A DNA stretch of 64,000 nt from Rhodococcus oryzae (GTDB lineage: Bacteria > Actinomycetota > Actinomycetes > Mycobacteriales > Mycobacteriaceae): assembly GCF_005049235.1 (NCBI RefSeq), contig NZ_SUMD01000003.1:496001-560000 (forward strand). Reading direction: 5' to 3'. The notes beneath the pieces were generated by a model, which made no database searches, was not told the DNA's origin, and saw nothing but the letters and a program-made list of their open reading frames with translations. Below are positions 36,023-45,020 of the stretch, piece by piece; within the stretch, counting starts at the first letter, position 1; each line of letters opens with the position of its first letter. The translations under genes and the position numbers were made by a program.

Positions 36023-36925
36023 ATGACCACAACCATCGACCGCGTGACCGGTCGAACCGACATCGCCGCCGCGGCGATGGATGCCCGCCCGCTGACCTGC
36101 AGCATCGGCGCGGAGATCCTCAACGTCGATCTCGCCGAGGTCGCCCGCGACGACCAGCGCTTCGCGGAATTGAAGTCGCTGCTGCTCGAGCACAAGGTGC
36201 TGTTCTTCCGGGACCAGAACATGAGCCGGGCAGAGCACGTCGCCCTCGCCGAGCGGTTCGGGCCGCTCGAGGACCACCCCGCACTCGGTAGCGACCCGGA
36301 CCACCCCGGACTCGTTCGGATCTACAAGGACCTCGACAGCCCGCCGGAGCGGTTCGAGAACGCCTACCACTGCGACGCGACGTGGCGGGAGAACCCACCG
36401 ATGGGCTGCGTGCTGCGGTGCATCGAGGGACCGGAGGTGGGCGGCGACACCATGTGGGTGAACATGGCGCTGGCCTACGAGCGGCTGCCGGAGCACGTCA
36501 AGGAGCAGATCGAGGGCCTGCGGGCGCGGCACAGCATCGAGGCGACCTTCGGAGCGCGGCTGCCGATCGAGCAGCGACTCGAACTGAAGGAACGCTTCCC
36601 GGACGCCGAGCATCCGGTGGTGCGCACACACCCCGAGACGGGCGAGAAGATCCTGTTCGTCAACTCGTTCACCACCCACCTGACGAACTTCCACACCGCC
36701 GAGAACGTGCGCTGGGGAATCGATTACGCGCCGGGGGCCGGTGAACTGCTGCGTTACCTGCAGAGCCAGGCCTCCATCCCCGAGTACCAGGTGCGGTGGC
36801 GGTGGACGCGCAACAGCGTGGCGATCTGGGACAACCGGTCGACGCAGCACTACGCGGTCCAGGACTACTGGCCCGCGGTCCGAAAGATGGAACGCGCGGG
36901 CATCGTCGGCGATCGTCCCTTCTGA
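36023..36925 (+). CDS. TauD/TfdA family Fe(II)/2-oxoglutarate dioxygenase
   Basis: A 300 aa dioxygenase. The iron-binding facial triad is H116, D118 (YHCDATW) and H276 (STQHYAVQDY), and the 2-oxoglutarate-binding arginine is R287. All are in the positions expected for the taurine / 2,4-D dioxygenase family. The reaction oxidises a substrate C-H, often releasing sulfite, alcohol or amine, and turns 2-oxoglutarate into succinate. The substrate is unknown. Succinate, as succinyl-CoA, is also used by the downstream CoA transferase. Same operon as BKACE. Confidence 0.92.
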   Translation: MTTTIDRVTGRTDIAAAAMDARPLTCSIGAEILNVDLAEVARDDQRFAELKSLLLEHKVLFFRDQNMSRAEHVALAERFGPLEDHPALGSDPDHPGLVRIYKDLDSPPERFENAYHCDATWRENPPMGCVLRCIEGPEVGGDTMWVNMALAYERLPEHVKEQIEGLRARHSIEATFGARLPIEQRLELKERFPDAEHPVVRTHPETGEKILFVNSFTTHLTNFHTAENVRWGIDYAPGAGELLRYLQSQASIPEYQVRWRWTRNSVAIWDNRSTQHYAVQDYWPAVRKMERAGIVGDRPF

Positions 36926-36983
36926 CCCTTACGAACTCTCTTCCACTCCAGGCTCTTCCAGCCCAATCGACAGGAGAAAAGAC

Positions 36984-38039
36984 ATGAACTTTCACGACGA
37001 CGCGCTGTTTCCGGAGAACCAGGACAAGCTGGTCATCACCGTTGCGCCGTACGGCCCGGAGTGGGCGGTCGAGGACTTCCCCGAGGACCTGCCCCTGACG
37101 ATGGACGAGCACGTCCAGCAGGCCGTCGACTGCTTCGAGGCCGGCGCCACCGTGCTGCACATCCACGTCCGCGAGGAGGACGGCAAGGGCTCCAAGCGCC
37201 TGTCGAAGTTCAACGAGCTCCTCGGCCGCCTCCGCGAGGCGGTCCCGGAGATGATCCTGCAGGTGGGCGGCTCGATCTCCTTCGCCCCCGAGGGCGACGG
37301 CGCGGACGCGAAGTGGCTCTCCGACGACGTGCGCCACATGCTCGCCGAGCTGGACCCGAAGCCGGACCAGGTCACCATCGCGATCAACACCAGCCAGATG
37401 AACATCATGGACCTGATGACCCCAGGCGACATCAAGGGCACCTCCCTTGAGAACGCCGAACTGGCGCACACGTACCGCGAGATGACCGTCCCCGCCGGCC
37501 CCGAGTGGGTCGAGGAGCACCTGCGCCGCCTGCAGGCCGCAGGCATCCAGCCGCACTTCCAGCTCTCGAGCATCCCCCAGCTCGAGACCGTGGAGCGCCT
37601 GATCCGCCGCGGCTTCTACACCGGCCCGCTGAACCTGACCTGGGTCGCGATCGGCGGCGGCTTCGACGGCCCGAACCCGTACAACATGATGCAGTTCATC
37701 AACCGGGTCCCGGACGGCGCCTGCCTGACGCTGGAGACGCTGATGCGCAGCGTGCTGCCGGTGAACACGATGGCCATCGCGATGGGCCTGCACCCGCGCT
37801 GCGGCAACGAGGACAACCTGTGGGCGCCAAGCGGCGAGGTCAAGATCACCTCCGCCGAGCAGGTCCGGCAGCTGGTGCGCGTCGCCAACGAGCTCGGCCG
37901 CGAGGTCGCCACCGCCAAGGAGGCTCGCGACATCTACCGGATCGGCGAGACCTACGCCGACGCCGACGAGACCCTCGCCAAGCTCGGCTACGCGCCGAAC
38001 CGCAAGCCCGGACAGGTCGGGTTCACCCAGCACGCCTGA
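36984..38039 (+). CDS. beta-keto acid cleavage enzyme (BKACE / Kce family)
   Basis: A 351 aa protein of the BKACE family (formerly DUF849). The zinc-binding HxH is H59 and H61 (VLHIHVREEDGKG), and a CGNEDNLW loop lies near residue 270. These enzymes condense a beta-keto acid with acetyl-CoA and cleave it to acetoacetate plus a new acyl-CoA. Known substrates include 3-keto-5-aminohexanoate and dehydrocarnitine. It is longer than the founding Kce (about 275-310). It lies 58 bases after the dioxygenase and is followed by strong hairpins, so it probably ends the first transcript. Confidence 0.9.
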   Translation: MNFHDDALFPENQDKLVITVAPYGPEWAVEDFPEDLPLTMDEHVQQAVDCFEAGATVLHIHVREEDGKGSKRLSKFNELLGRLREAVPEMILQVGGSISFAPEGDGADAKWLSDDVRHMLAELDPKPDQVTIAINTSQMNIMDLMTPGDIKGTSLENAELAHTYREMTVPAGPEWVEEHLRRLQAAGIQPHFQLSSIPQLETVERLIRRGFYTGPLNLTWVAIGGGFDGPNPYNMMQFINRVPDGACLTLETLMRSVLPVNTMAIAMGLHPRCGNEDNLWAPSGEVKITSAEQVRQLVRVANELGREVATAKEARDIYRIGETYADADETLAKLGYAPNRKPGQVGFTQHA

Positions 38040-38080
38040 TCCGACCACCCAACCCGATCGTCGAGCCGGCGCAGCAGCGA

Positions 38081-38142
38081 CGGCTCGGCGATCGCCGAGC
38101 CGGGTCGGGACGCGGCACCTGCTTGTGCCGCGCCCCGACCCG
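38081..38142. terminator. palindrome and long hairpin after the BKACE gene
   Basis: A perfect 22-bp palindrome with CGGCTCGGCGA as left half occupies 38081-38102. It abuts an 18-bp stem (38101-38118 with 38125-38142, one A-C mismatch, 6-base loop). The two share bases 38101-38102. This is a strong terminator for the dioxygenase-BKACE transcript, and it means the hydrolase-ScoAB run probably has its own promoter or relies on read-through. Confidence 0.8.
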
Positions 38143-38199
38143 CCAGGGATCCGATCCGGATCCCGATCTCATTGTGAAACAGCAGCTTCGGGAGTCCAC

Positions 38200-38781
38200 T
38201 TGAACAGCATCGCCGATCCGACCGTGGTGATCGTGCCCGGTCTGCGCGACCACGTCGCCGACCACTGGCAGACCCTGCTCGCAGACAAGCTCGACCGAGT
38301 GCGCACGGTGCCGCCGCTCGAGCACGACAAGCTCAGCCTGAGCGCGCGTGTCGCTGCGCTCGACGCCGTGCTGAGCGAGATCTCGGGGCCGGTCGTCCTC
38401 GTCGCCCACAGCGCGGGCGTCATGATCACGGTGCACTGGGCCCAGCAGCCGACCCGGACGATCCAGGGCGCTCTGCTGGCCACCCCAGCCGACCTGGAAC
38501 AGCCTCTGCCCGAGGGCTACCCGGTGATCGAGGACCTCGAGCGCAATGGCTGGAACCCCATCCCGCGGCGCCGGCTGCCGTTCCCCAGCATCGTCGCCGC
38601 CAGCAGCAACGACCCGCTCGCGAGCCACCGACGGATCGCGGGTATGGCCGAGACGTGGGGCAGCCGGCTGGTCGACCTCGGCGAGGTCGGACACCTCAAT
38701 CCCGCTTCCGGCTACGGGTATTGGCCGGAGGCCGAGGAACTCCTCCTGGAGCTGACGGGTACGAAGCAGGTCGCCTCGTGA
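38200..38781 (+). CDS. small alpha/beta hydrolase, RBBP9/YdeN family
   Basis: A 193 aa protein using a TTG start at 38200, with GGGAG (38190-38194) 5 bases upstream. The RBBP9/YdeN layout is present: VIVPGLRDHVADHWQ at the N-terminus, nucleophile elbow AHSAG, and C-terminal acid and histidine in SSNDP and LGEVGHLNPASGYG. Serine hydrolase or thioesterase activity is expected. It overlaps scoA by 4 bases, so it belongs with the CoA transferase. A possible role is hydrolysing the acyl-CoA formed by BKACE. Confidence 0.83.
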   Translation: MNSIADPTVVIVPGLRDHVADHWQTLLADKLDRVRTVPPLEHDKLSLSARVAALDAVLSEISGPVVLVAHSAGVMITVHWAQQPTRTIQGALLATPADLEQPLPEGYPVIEDLERNGWNPIPRRRLPFPSIVAASSNDPLASHRRIAGMAETWGSRLVDLGEVGHLNPASGYGYWPEAEELLLELTGTKQVAS

Positions 38782-39542
38782 CCAGGGTGTTCGTCTCGGC
38801 CGCGGATGCGGTCGCCGACATCGGCAGCGGTGCCTCGTTGGCGGTGGGCGGGTTCGGTCTGTGCGGGATCCCCGACGCGCTGATCGCCGCGATCGCGGAC
38901 GGGTCGGCGACCGATCTGGAGGTCGCCTCGAACAACTGCGGAACAGACGGCCACGGGCTCGGTCTGCTGTTGGAGCAGAAGAGAATTCGTCGGGTCATCG
39001 CGTCGTACGTCGGCGAGAACAAGGAGTTCGCCCGGCAGTACCTGGCCGGGGAGCTGGAGGTCGAGCTGTCGCCGCAGGGCACGCTGGCCGAGCGGCTCCG
39101 CGCCGGTGGTGCGGGCATTCCGGCCTTCTTCACCCCGGCCGGGGTCGGAACCCCGGTGTCGGAGGGTGGGCTGCCGTGGCGCTACGACGGCGACGGATCG
39201 ATCGCCGTGGCGTCCCCGCCGAAGGAGGTCCGCGAGTACGCGGGCAAGCGGTACGTGCTCGAGGAATCGATCACCACCGATTTCGCATTGGTGCACGCGG
39301 CGATCGGGGACACCGAGGGCAACCTGGTGTTCAACATGGCGGCACGCAACTTCAACCCGCTCGCCGCGATGGCTGGCCGGGTGTGCATCGCGCAGGTGGA
39401 GACCCTGGTGCGGCCCGGTGTGCTGGATCCGGCGCAGGTCCATCTGCCGGGGATCTTCGTCGACCGCATCGTCGCAACGGGCGTGCAGGACAAGCAGATC
39501 GAGAAGCGCACGGTGACGGCGCGGAAGGCGGCAGTGGTATGA
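38778..39542 (+). CDS. scoA: 3-oxoacid CoA-transferase subunit A
   Basis: A 254 aa family-I CoA transferase A subunit. The glycine-rich [13 protein letters not shown] is at residues 24-36, [18 protein letters not shown] is near 180, and EKRT lies near the end. With ScoB it moves CoA from succinyl-CoA to acetoacetate. GTG start overlapping the hydrolase stop (GTGA). The substrate, acetoacetate, is precisely the product of the BKACE reaction. Confidence 0.93.
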   Translation: MTRVFVSAADAVADIGSGASLAVGGFGLCGIPDALIAAIADGSATDLEVASNNCGTDGHGLGLLLEQKRIRRVIASYVGENKEFARQYLAGELEVELSPQGTLAERLRAGGAGIPAFFTPAGVGTPVSEGGLPWRYDGDGSIAVASPPKEVREYAGKRYVLEESITTDFALVHAAIGDTEGNLVFNMAARNFNPLAAMAGRVCIAQVETLVRPGVLDPAQVHLPGIFVDRIVATGVQDKQIEKRTVTARKAAVV

Positions 39543-39570
39543 CCGTGTTACCCGGTACGGCCCTTCCAGC

Positions 39571-39602
39571 CGCTCCTCGCTCGTTCCTCGCTGCGATGCT
39601 CC
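39571..39602. repeat. REP-like GC element between scoA and scoB
   Basis: A 32-base element has two CCTCGCT copies (39575-39581 and 39586-39592) separated by CGTT. It lies in the 76-base gap between two genes that normally touch. Similar CTCGCTCGTTCCTCGCTGCG strings are, from memory, common dispersed elements in nocardioform actinomycetes; I could not search for other copies beyond this window. Confidence 0.4.
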
Positions 39603-39618
39603 GAAAGGACCTTCCCTC

Positions 39619-40266
39619 ATGACCTCGACCTTGACAGTGGTCGGCTGGACCCGCGAGCAGATGGCTGCCAGGGCCGCGGCGGAGCTCTCGGCGGGCGAGT
39701 ACGTCAACCTCGGCATCGGGCTGCCGACCCTGATCCCCAACCACCTCCCGCCCGGGCTCGAGGTGGTCCTGCACAGCGAGAACGGGATCCTCGGTACCGG
39801 GGCATATCCGGACGAGGACGGAGTGGACGCGGACCTGATCAACGCGGGCAAAGAAACTGTGACTGTGACGCCAGGCGCCTCGTTCTTCGATTCCGCGCTG
39901 TCGTTCGGGATGATCCGTGGTGGGCACATCGACACCGCGGTGCTCGGCGGGATGCAGGTGTCCGAGACCGGCGACCTGGCGAACTGGATGGTGCCCGGCG
40001 CGATGGTCAAGGGCATGGGCGGCGCGATGGACCTCGTCCACGGTGCCCGCAGGGTCCTCGTGCTGATGGAACACACCGACAAGTCGGGGGCATCGAAGAT
40101 CGTGCGCGAGTGCACGCTGCCGCTCACCGGTCAGGGTGTCGTGCACCGGATCATCACCAACCTCGCCGTTCTCGACGTCACCGATGCGGGTCTGGTGTTG
40201 CGCGAATGCGCACCCGGCGTGACGGAGGAGTCCGTGCGCGCGGCCACCGACGCGCCGCTCGCGTAG
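39619..40266 (+). CDS. scoB: 3-oxoacid CoA-transferase subunit B
   Basis: A 215 aa family-I CoA transferase B subunit. The active-site glutamate is E54 in LHSENGILG, after NLGIGLPTL. It forms the glutamyl-CoA intermediate. [14 protein letters not shown] and [10 protein letters not shown] are also family motifs. It is separated from scoA by 76 bases containing a REP-like element, and has its own ribosome binding site, AAAGGA (39603-39608). It is followed after 43 bases by an acyl-CoA ligase. Confidence 0.93.
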   Translation: MTSTLTVVGWTREQMAARAAAELSAGEYVNLGIGLPTLIPNHLPPGLEVVLHSENGILGTGAYPDEDGVDADLINAGKETVTVTPGASFFDSALSFGMIRGGHIDTAVLGGMQVSETGDLANWMVPGAMVKGMGGAMDLVHGARRVLVLMEHTDKSGASKIVRECTLPLTGQGVVHRIITNLAVLDVTDAGLVLRECAPGVTEESVRAATDAPLA

Positions 40267-40309
40267 GGCACCGACCACCTCCATCACGACAACCGAAAGT
40301 GAGTTCAGC

Positions 40310-41905
40310 GTGCTGAACCTGTCCATGCTCCTGGAAGACTCCGCCCGCAGGTACCCCGACCGCGCGGCCCTGGTCCTCGACGGGGAGCGACTGACCTACG
40401 CGGAGCTCGACGCCCGTGCGAACCAGGTGGCGAATCTGTTGTCCTCGCGGGGCATCGAGCCGGGGGACCGGGTGGCGCTCTCCTGCCCCAACCTGCCGCA
40501 GTTCCCGATCGTCTACTACGGGATCCTCAAGGCCGGTGCGGTGGTGGTCCCGCTCAACGTGATGCTCAAGGGCCGCGAGATCGCCTACCACCTGGCCGAT
40601 TCGGGCGCGAAGGCGTACTTCTGCTTCGAGGGCACCGCGGACCTGCCGATGGGCGAGTTCGGCCGCGCCGGGTTCGACGCGACTGACGGGTGCAGGCAGA
40701 TGTACCTGATCACCGCCGACCCAGGAGCGGTGGCACCGGTCGACGGCGTCACCACCCTTGCCGCCGCGCTGGAGGACATGTCGCCGGAGGCGGAGTCGGT
40801 GGTCCGTGAGGCGGGCGATGCCGCGGTGATCCTGTACACCAGCGGCACCACCGGCAAGCCCAAGGGCGCCGAACTCACCCACTCCAACATGGTGATGAAC
40901 GCGGCGACGGCGAACCGGCTGTTCGACAGCAACCCGGTCCGGCACGACAACTACCTGGTCACCCTCCCGCTGTTCCACTCCTTCGGGCAGACCGTCACCA
41001 TGAACGCGGGCCTGTCGGTCGGTGCCACCCTGGTACTGCTGCCCCGATTCGAAGCCGCCGCGGCCCTGCGCCTGATGGTCGACGAGGCCATCACCGTGTT
41101 CGCCGGGGTTCCGACCATGTACTGGGCCCTGCTCGGCGCGCTCGACACGGCGAACAAGGCCGGCACCGCCTGCGCCGTGGACGTCGACCGGATCGCCGGC
41201 ACCATCCGCCGGGCCATCTCGGGCGGTGCGGCGCTGCCGGTGGAGATCCTGACCCGGTTCGCCGAGCGGTTCGGCGTGCAGATCCTCGAGGGGTACGGGC
41301 TGTCCGAGTCGTCCCCGCTCGCCCTCTTCAGCGACCCCGAGCGGGACCCGCGTCCCGGATCGATCGGCGTGCCGGTCTGGGGCGTCGAGGCGCGGTTGAT
41401 CGACGACAACTGGAACACCGTGTCGGGCGCCGACGAGATCGGGGAGATCGCGCTGCGGGGGCACAACATCATGGCGGGCTATCTCGAGCGCCCCGAGGCC
41501 ACCGCCGAGGCGATGCACAACGGTTGGTTCCGGACGGGCGACCTCGCCCGCCGCGACGCCGACGGCTTCTACTACATCGTCGACCGCGCCAAGGACCTCA
41601 TCGTGCGGGGCGGGTTCAACGTCTACCCGCGCGAGATCGAGGAGGTCCTGCTGACCCACGAGGCCGTCTCCCTCGTCGCCGTCATCGGCGTGCCGCACGA
41701 GAGTCACGGCGAGGAGATCAAGGCGTTCGTCATCCTCGAGCCGAACGCGCAGATCACCGAGGGTGAACTGATCACCTGGTGCAAGGAACAGATGGCGAGC
41801 TACAAGTACCCGCGCTCGATCGAGTTCGCCGCCGTCCTGCCCATGACCGCCACCGGCAAGATCCTCAAGCGCGAGCTCGCGGGGATGTCCGAACCCGCGC
41901 GCTGA
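40310..41905 (+). CDS. long-chain fatty-acid / carboxylic acid CoA ligase
   Basis: A 531 aa ANL-superfamily ligase. The AMP-binding P-loop YTSGTTGKPKGAELTHSN is near residue 179, GYGLSESSP is motif A5, and the C-terminal lysine motif PMTATGKILKREL completes the active site. It activates a carboxylate to its CoA ester through an acyl-adenylate. The carboxylate chain length cannot be predicted. GTG start. It follows scoB by 43 bases and may activate a side product of the pathway; a fatty acid is equally possible. Confidence 0.9.
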   Translation: MLNLSMLLEDSARRYPDRAALVLDGERLTYAELDARANQVANLLSSRGIEPGDRVALSCPNLPQFPIVYYGILKAGAVVVPLNVMLKGREIAYHLADSGAKAYFCFEGTADLPMGEFGRAGFDATDGCRQMYLITADPGAVAPVDGVTTLAAALEDMSPEAESVVREAGDAAVILYTSGTTGKPKGAELTHSNMVMNAATANRLFDSNPVRHDNYLVTLPLFHSFGQTVTMNAGLSVGATLVLLPRFEAAAALRLMVDEAITVFAGVPTMYWALLGALDTANKAGTACAVDVDRIAGTIRRAISGGAALPVEILTRFAERFGVQILEGYGLSESSPLALFSDPERDPRPGSIGVPVWGVEARLIDDNWNTVSGADEIGEIALRGHNIMAGYLERPEATAEAMHNGWFRTGDLARRDADGFYYIVDRAKDLIVRGGFNVYPREIEEVLLTHEAVSLVAVIGVPHESHGEEIKAFVILEPNAQITEGELITWCKEQMASYKYPRSIEFAAVLPMTATGKILKRELAGMSEPAR

Positions 41906-41967
41906 CCCCGGCACGTCCACCGGCACCGCCCACATGGCGGTGCCGGGCGCTTCCTATGGTGTGAGGC

Positions 41968-42822
41968 GTGAATGAGACAATCGAGTTCCGCGGGGGAGCG
42001 GGGGCCATCGCCGCCGACCGCTGGAAATCGGACGACGGTCTGGCCGGCCGCGGTGCGGTCCTGATGCTGCACGGCGGCGGCCAGACCCGTCACTCCTGGA
42101 ACCGGGCAGCGGCGACCCTGTCGCGCGACGGCTGGACCGTCTACACCCTCGACGCGCGCGGCCACGGCGACAGCGACTGGGCGCCGGACGGCGACTACCG
42201 GGTCGACGGCCTCGTCGACGACCTGCGCGGCGTCATCGACCAGCTCGGCGAGATGCCGGTGCTCTTCGGGGCCTCCCTCGGCGGGATGACCGGGTTGATC
42301 GCGGAGGGTGAGAACCCCGGACTGATGCGCGGCCTGGTCCTGGTCGACATCACCCCCAAGGTGGAACCCGAGGGCGTCAGGCGGATCGCCGACTTCATGC
42401 GGGGCAATCCCGACGGATTCGCCAGCCTCGACGAGGTCGCCGACGCGGTGGCCGCCTACCAGCCGCACCGGACCAGGCCGTCGAACATCGAAGGGCTGCG
42501 CCGGAACGTCCGGGAACGGTCGAACGGTCGCCTGTACTGGCACTGGGATCCCGCATTCGCCCGGCCGGGGGGAGTGGGCGACGTCATCACCTCCGACCAT
42601 CACGGTCGGATGGTCGCGGCGGCGAGGGCCGTCGAGGTGCCCACCTTGCTGGTGCACGGCGGCAAGTCGGACATCGTCAGCACCGACGGGGTCGAGGAGC
42701 TGCTCGGGTTGATCCCGCACGCCTCCGCTGTCAACGTCTCGGCCGCGGGTCACATGGTTGCCGGGGACGACAATGCCGTGTTCACCATGGAGGTCGGCGG
42801 CTTTCTCGACGGACTGGCTTAG
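41968..42822 (+). CDS. alpha/beta hydrolase
   Basis: A 284 aa alpha/beta-fold hydrolase. The oxyanion-hole segment is LMLHGGGQTRHSW, the nucleophile elbow is GASLGG, an aspartate lies in VHGGKSDIV and the histidine is in SAAGHMVAGDD. The elbow GASLGG is seen in haloalkane-dehalogenase-like and peroxidase-like hydrolases. Substrate unknown. GTG start. It follows the ligase by 62 bases and is the last gene of the rightward run. Confidence 0.85.
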   Translation: MNETIEFRGGAGAIAADRWKSDDGLAGRGAVLMLHGGGQTRHSWNRAAATLSRDGWTVYTLDARGHGDSDWAPDGDYRVDGLVDDLRGVIDQLGEMPVLFGASLGGMTGLIAEGENPGLMRGLVLVDITPKVEPEGVRRIADFMRGNPDGFASLDEVADAVAAYQPHRTRPSNIEGLRRNVRERSNGRLYWHWDPAFARPGGVGDVITSDHHGRMVAAARAVEVPTLLVHGGKSDIVSTDGVEELLGLIPHASAVNVSAAGHMVAGDDNAVFTMEVGGFLDGLA

Positions 42823-42862
42823 AACTCGACGGCCCGGCCTAGCTGTTGACGCCGGTGACGGT

Positions 42863-42933
42863 CATCCAAAAGGATGTAGCTCGCCCCTGACCCTCGGGGC
42901 GGTGACGACGCCCGGTTCCGGGCACCAAAAGGA
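42863..42933. promoter_or_regulatory. leader with stacked small hairpins
   Basis: Three short stems precede the acidic protein gene. They are CATCC-AAAA-GGATG (42863-42876), GCCCC with GGGGC (42883-42900) and GCCCGG-TT-CCGGGC (42910-42923). The sequence CCAAAAGGA occurs twice, inside hairpin 1 (42866-42874) and again as the ribosome binding site (42925-42933). It may be a structured untranslated leader or part of the previous gene terminator. Confidence 0.35.
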
Positions 42934-42941
42934 GATACGCA

Positions 42942-43460
42942 ATGGCCTTTGCAGGCAATGTCGATGAGCTGGCTCTGTTGCAGTCGGTGCGACTGAAGGG
43001 TTCGGTGTCGGCGCCGGTGCTGGCCGTGCAGCTCGGGGTCACCGAGTCCTCGGCGCAGGCCGCGCTCGATGCGCTGGTCGCGGCGGGCCGCGCCTCCGAT
43101 TCCGGTGACGCAGGCGTCTCGCTCACCGACGCGGGGGTGACCGAGCTCGAGGATCAGCTCGACGCCGAGCGCGTCTCCATCGACGAGGACCTGTTCGCGG
43201 AGGTCGTCGAGCGCTTCGAGCCGCTCGACGAGGAGTTCGCCGAGCTGACCGAGGGCGACGTCGATTCGCTCGTCGACCTGGACCGCCGCGCGTCGGACGT
43301 GTTCGACGACGTCTCCGCGTATGTGCCCCGGCTGGCCCGCTACCAGGAGCTGCTCGCGGATTCCCTCGATCGGGTGAAGTCGGGCGATTCGTTCTCGGAC
43401 ACCTACGCGGTGGTGTGGTCCGAGCTGCGCCGCGAGATCCTCAGCGCCTCCGCGCAGTAG
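42942..43460 (+). CDS. acidic winged-helix protein of unknown function
   Basis: A 172 aa protein. The N-terminal winged-helix-like segment (about 8-70) has SVSAPVLAVQLGVTESSAQAALDALVAAGRA, like the DNA-binding part of MarR/ArsR folds. The rest is strikingly acidic (many Asp/Glu, LTEGDVDSLVDLDRR) and helical. I do not recognise a named family. A strong AAAAGGAGA ribosome binding site lies 8 bases upstream. It stands alone between two dyad-rich regions. DNA binding would have to be tested, since the overall charge is negative. Confidence 0.75.
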   Translation: MAFAGNVDELALLQSVRLKGSVSAPVLAVQLGVTESSAQAALDALVAAGRASDSGDAGVSLTDAGVTELEDQLDAERVSIDEDLFAEVVERFEPLDEEFAELTEGDVDSLVDLDRRASDVFDDVSAYVPRLARYQELLADSLDRVKSGDSFSDTYAVVWSELRREILSASAQ

Positions 43461-43473
43461 CCCGAAAAGTGGC

Positions 43474-43525
43474 GTGGCTCACGCCACCCCCCTTTCGGGG
43501 GTAGTCGTCACGTGAGCCACGTCAC
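43474..43525. promoter_or_regulatory. terminator-like dyad overlapping a promoter element
   Basis: GTGGCTCACG (43474-43483) pairs with CGTGAGCCAC (43511-43520), enclosing a C-rich/G-rich inner hairpin (CCCCC with GGGGG around 43489-43501). The right part, GTGAGCCACGTCAC (43512-43525), matches 12 of 14 bases of GTGAGCCGAGTCAC in the mftA promoter. CTACCTTTCCTCGCAG follows at 43525-43540. The site probably serves both as terminator of the upstream gene and as operator of the transporter. Confidence 0.5.
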
Positions 43526-43588
43526 TACCTTTCCTCGCAGTCAGTGACGCCCGACCGGGCATCACTCTTGGCTCGAGAAGAGGAACAC

Positions 43589-44923
43589 ATGACGACAGTG
43601 TCGCCAGTAGAAGGAACGGTGGTCGCCGCGCCCCCGCGCACCAGCGTGCGCCGGGTGGCCATCGCGAGTTGCATCGGCACCACCATCGAGTTCTACGACT
43701 TCTTCATCTACGGGACGGCCGCGGCGCTGGTGTTCCCGAAGGTGTTCTTCCCGGCATTGGGATCGACAGCCGGAACGGTCGCCTCGTTCGCGACATTTGC
43801 CGTCGCGTTCATCGCCCGGCCCGTCGGCGCGATGCTGTTCGGCCACTACGGCGACCGGATCGGCCGCAAGAAGACCCTGATCTCGACGCTGCTCCTGATG
43901 GGCATCTCGACCCTGCTCATCGGTCTGCTGCCGAGCGCCTCCACCATCGGCGTCGCGGCCCCGATCATCCTCGTGCTGCTCCGTTTCGGGCAGGGCTTCG
44001 CGGTCGGCGGCGAATGGGCAGGCGCGACGCTGTTGACCGCCGAGTACGCGCCGCCGGGCAAACGCGGCCTGTACGCGATGTTCCCGCAGCTCGGCCCCGC
44101 CATCGCCTTCATCCTCTCCAGCAGCACCTTCCTCATCACCGGTGCCGTGCTCGGCGACTCGAACGAGGCCTTCCTCACCTGGGGATGGCGCGTGCCGTTC
44201 CTGTTCTCCATCGTCCTGGTCGGCATCGGCCTGTACATGCGCCTCGCCATCGAGGAGACGCCGGTGTTCCGCGCCAACCAGGCGCAGCGGGCACTCGACG
44301 GGCCGGATGCGGCGCCGAGGACCCTGCCGTTCCTCGACGCCTGGCGCTACCAGCGCAAGGAGATCCTGCTCTCCGCAGGCGCCCTGGCCACGCTGTTCGC
44401 CTTCTTCTACCTCGGCACGGCCTTCCTCACCAGCTACGGAACCAAGACGCTCGGCTTCAGCCGTCCGTTCGTGCTGATGGTCGGCATCGCCTCCGCCGTC
44501 GTCTTCGGTATCGCGATCATCGTCTCCGCGCTCTACTCGGACCGGATCGGTCGCCGCAAGGTGATCATGGCGTCCTGCGTCGCCGCGCTGGTCTGGGCGC
44601 TTGCCCTGTTCCCCATCCTGGATACCGGATCGCCCGTCGCGTTCGTGATCGGCATGTTCGGCACGCTCGCCATCTTCGGGGTCGCCTACGGCCCCTGCGG
44701 TGCGCTGCTGCCCGAGATGTTCCAGACCCGGTACCGCTACACCGGCGCGGGCCTGGGCTACAACCTGGCGGGCGTGCTCGGTGGCGCCATTCCGCCGCTG
44801 ATCGCCGCGCCGCTCGCCTCCACTTACGGCAGCTTCGCGATCGGTCTGATGCTGGCCGGACTGTCGGTGCTGAGCTTCTTCTGCACCAAGGCCCTGGTCG
44901 AGACCAAGGACCACGCGCTCTAG
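43589..44923 (+). CDS. MFS transporter, metabolite:proton symporter (MHS) type
   Basis: A 444 aa transporter with about 12 helices. Helix 1 carries the MHS-family signature GTTIEFYDFFIYGTAAAL, and the loop 2-3 motif GDRIGRKKTL is followed by GGEWAGATLLTAEY. The family (ProP, ShiA, KgtP, CitA types) imports organic acids or osmolytes with protons. The substrate is undetermined. The ATG at 43589 with GAGAAGAGG upstream is preferred to a GTG 45 bases earlier. A terminator follows. Confidence 0.9.
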   Translation: MTTVSPVEGTVVAAPPRTSVRRVAIASCIGTTIEFYDFFIYGTAAALVFPKVFFPALGSTAGTVASFATFAVAFIARPVGAMLFGHYGDRIGRKKTLISTLLLMGISTLLIGLLPSASTIGVAAPIILVLLRFGQGFAVGGEWAGATLLTAEYAPPGKRGLYAMFPQLGPAIAFILSSSTFLITGAVLGDSNEAFLTWGWRVPFLFSIVLVGIGLYMRLAIEETPVFRANQAQRALDGPDAAPRTLPFLDAWRYQRKEILLSAGALATLFAFFYLGTAFLTSYGTKTLGFSRPFVLMVGIASAVVFGIAIIVSALYSDRIGRRKVIMASCVAALVWALALFPILDTGSPVAFVIGMFGTLAIFGVAYGPCGALLPEMFQTRYRYTGAGLGYNLAGVLGGAIPPLIAAPLASTYGSFAIGLMLAGLSVLSFFCTKALVETKDHAL

Positions 44924-44933
44924 TCACCCGAGG

Positions 44934-44972
44934 GCGGGGTGTCCGGACCTTGGACAGTTACGGTCACCCCGC
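44934..44972. terminator. terminator hairpin after the MHS transporter
   Basis: GCGGGGTG (44934-44941) pairs with CACCCCGC (44965-44972), with an internal TGTCC/GGACA pairing (44940-44944 with 44952-44956). It begins 11 bases after the transporter stop codon. Confidence 0.55.
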
Positions 44973-45020
44973 ACCACCGACTATGTCGTAGGTCACATCC
45001 GCACGAGTAGGTTCGACCAC

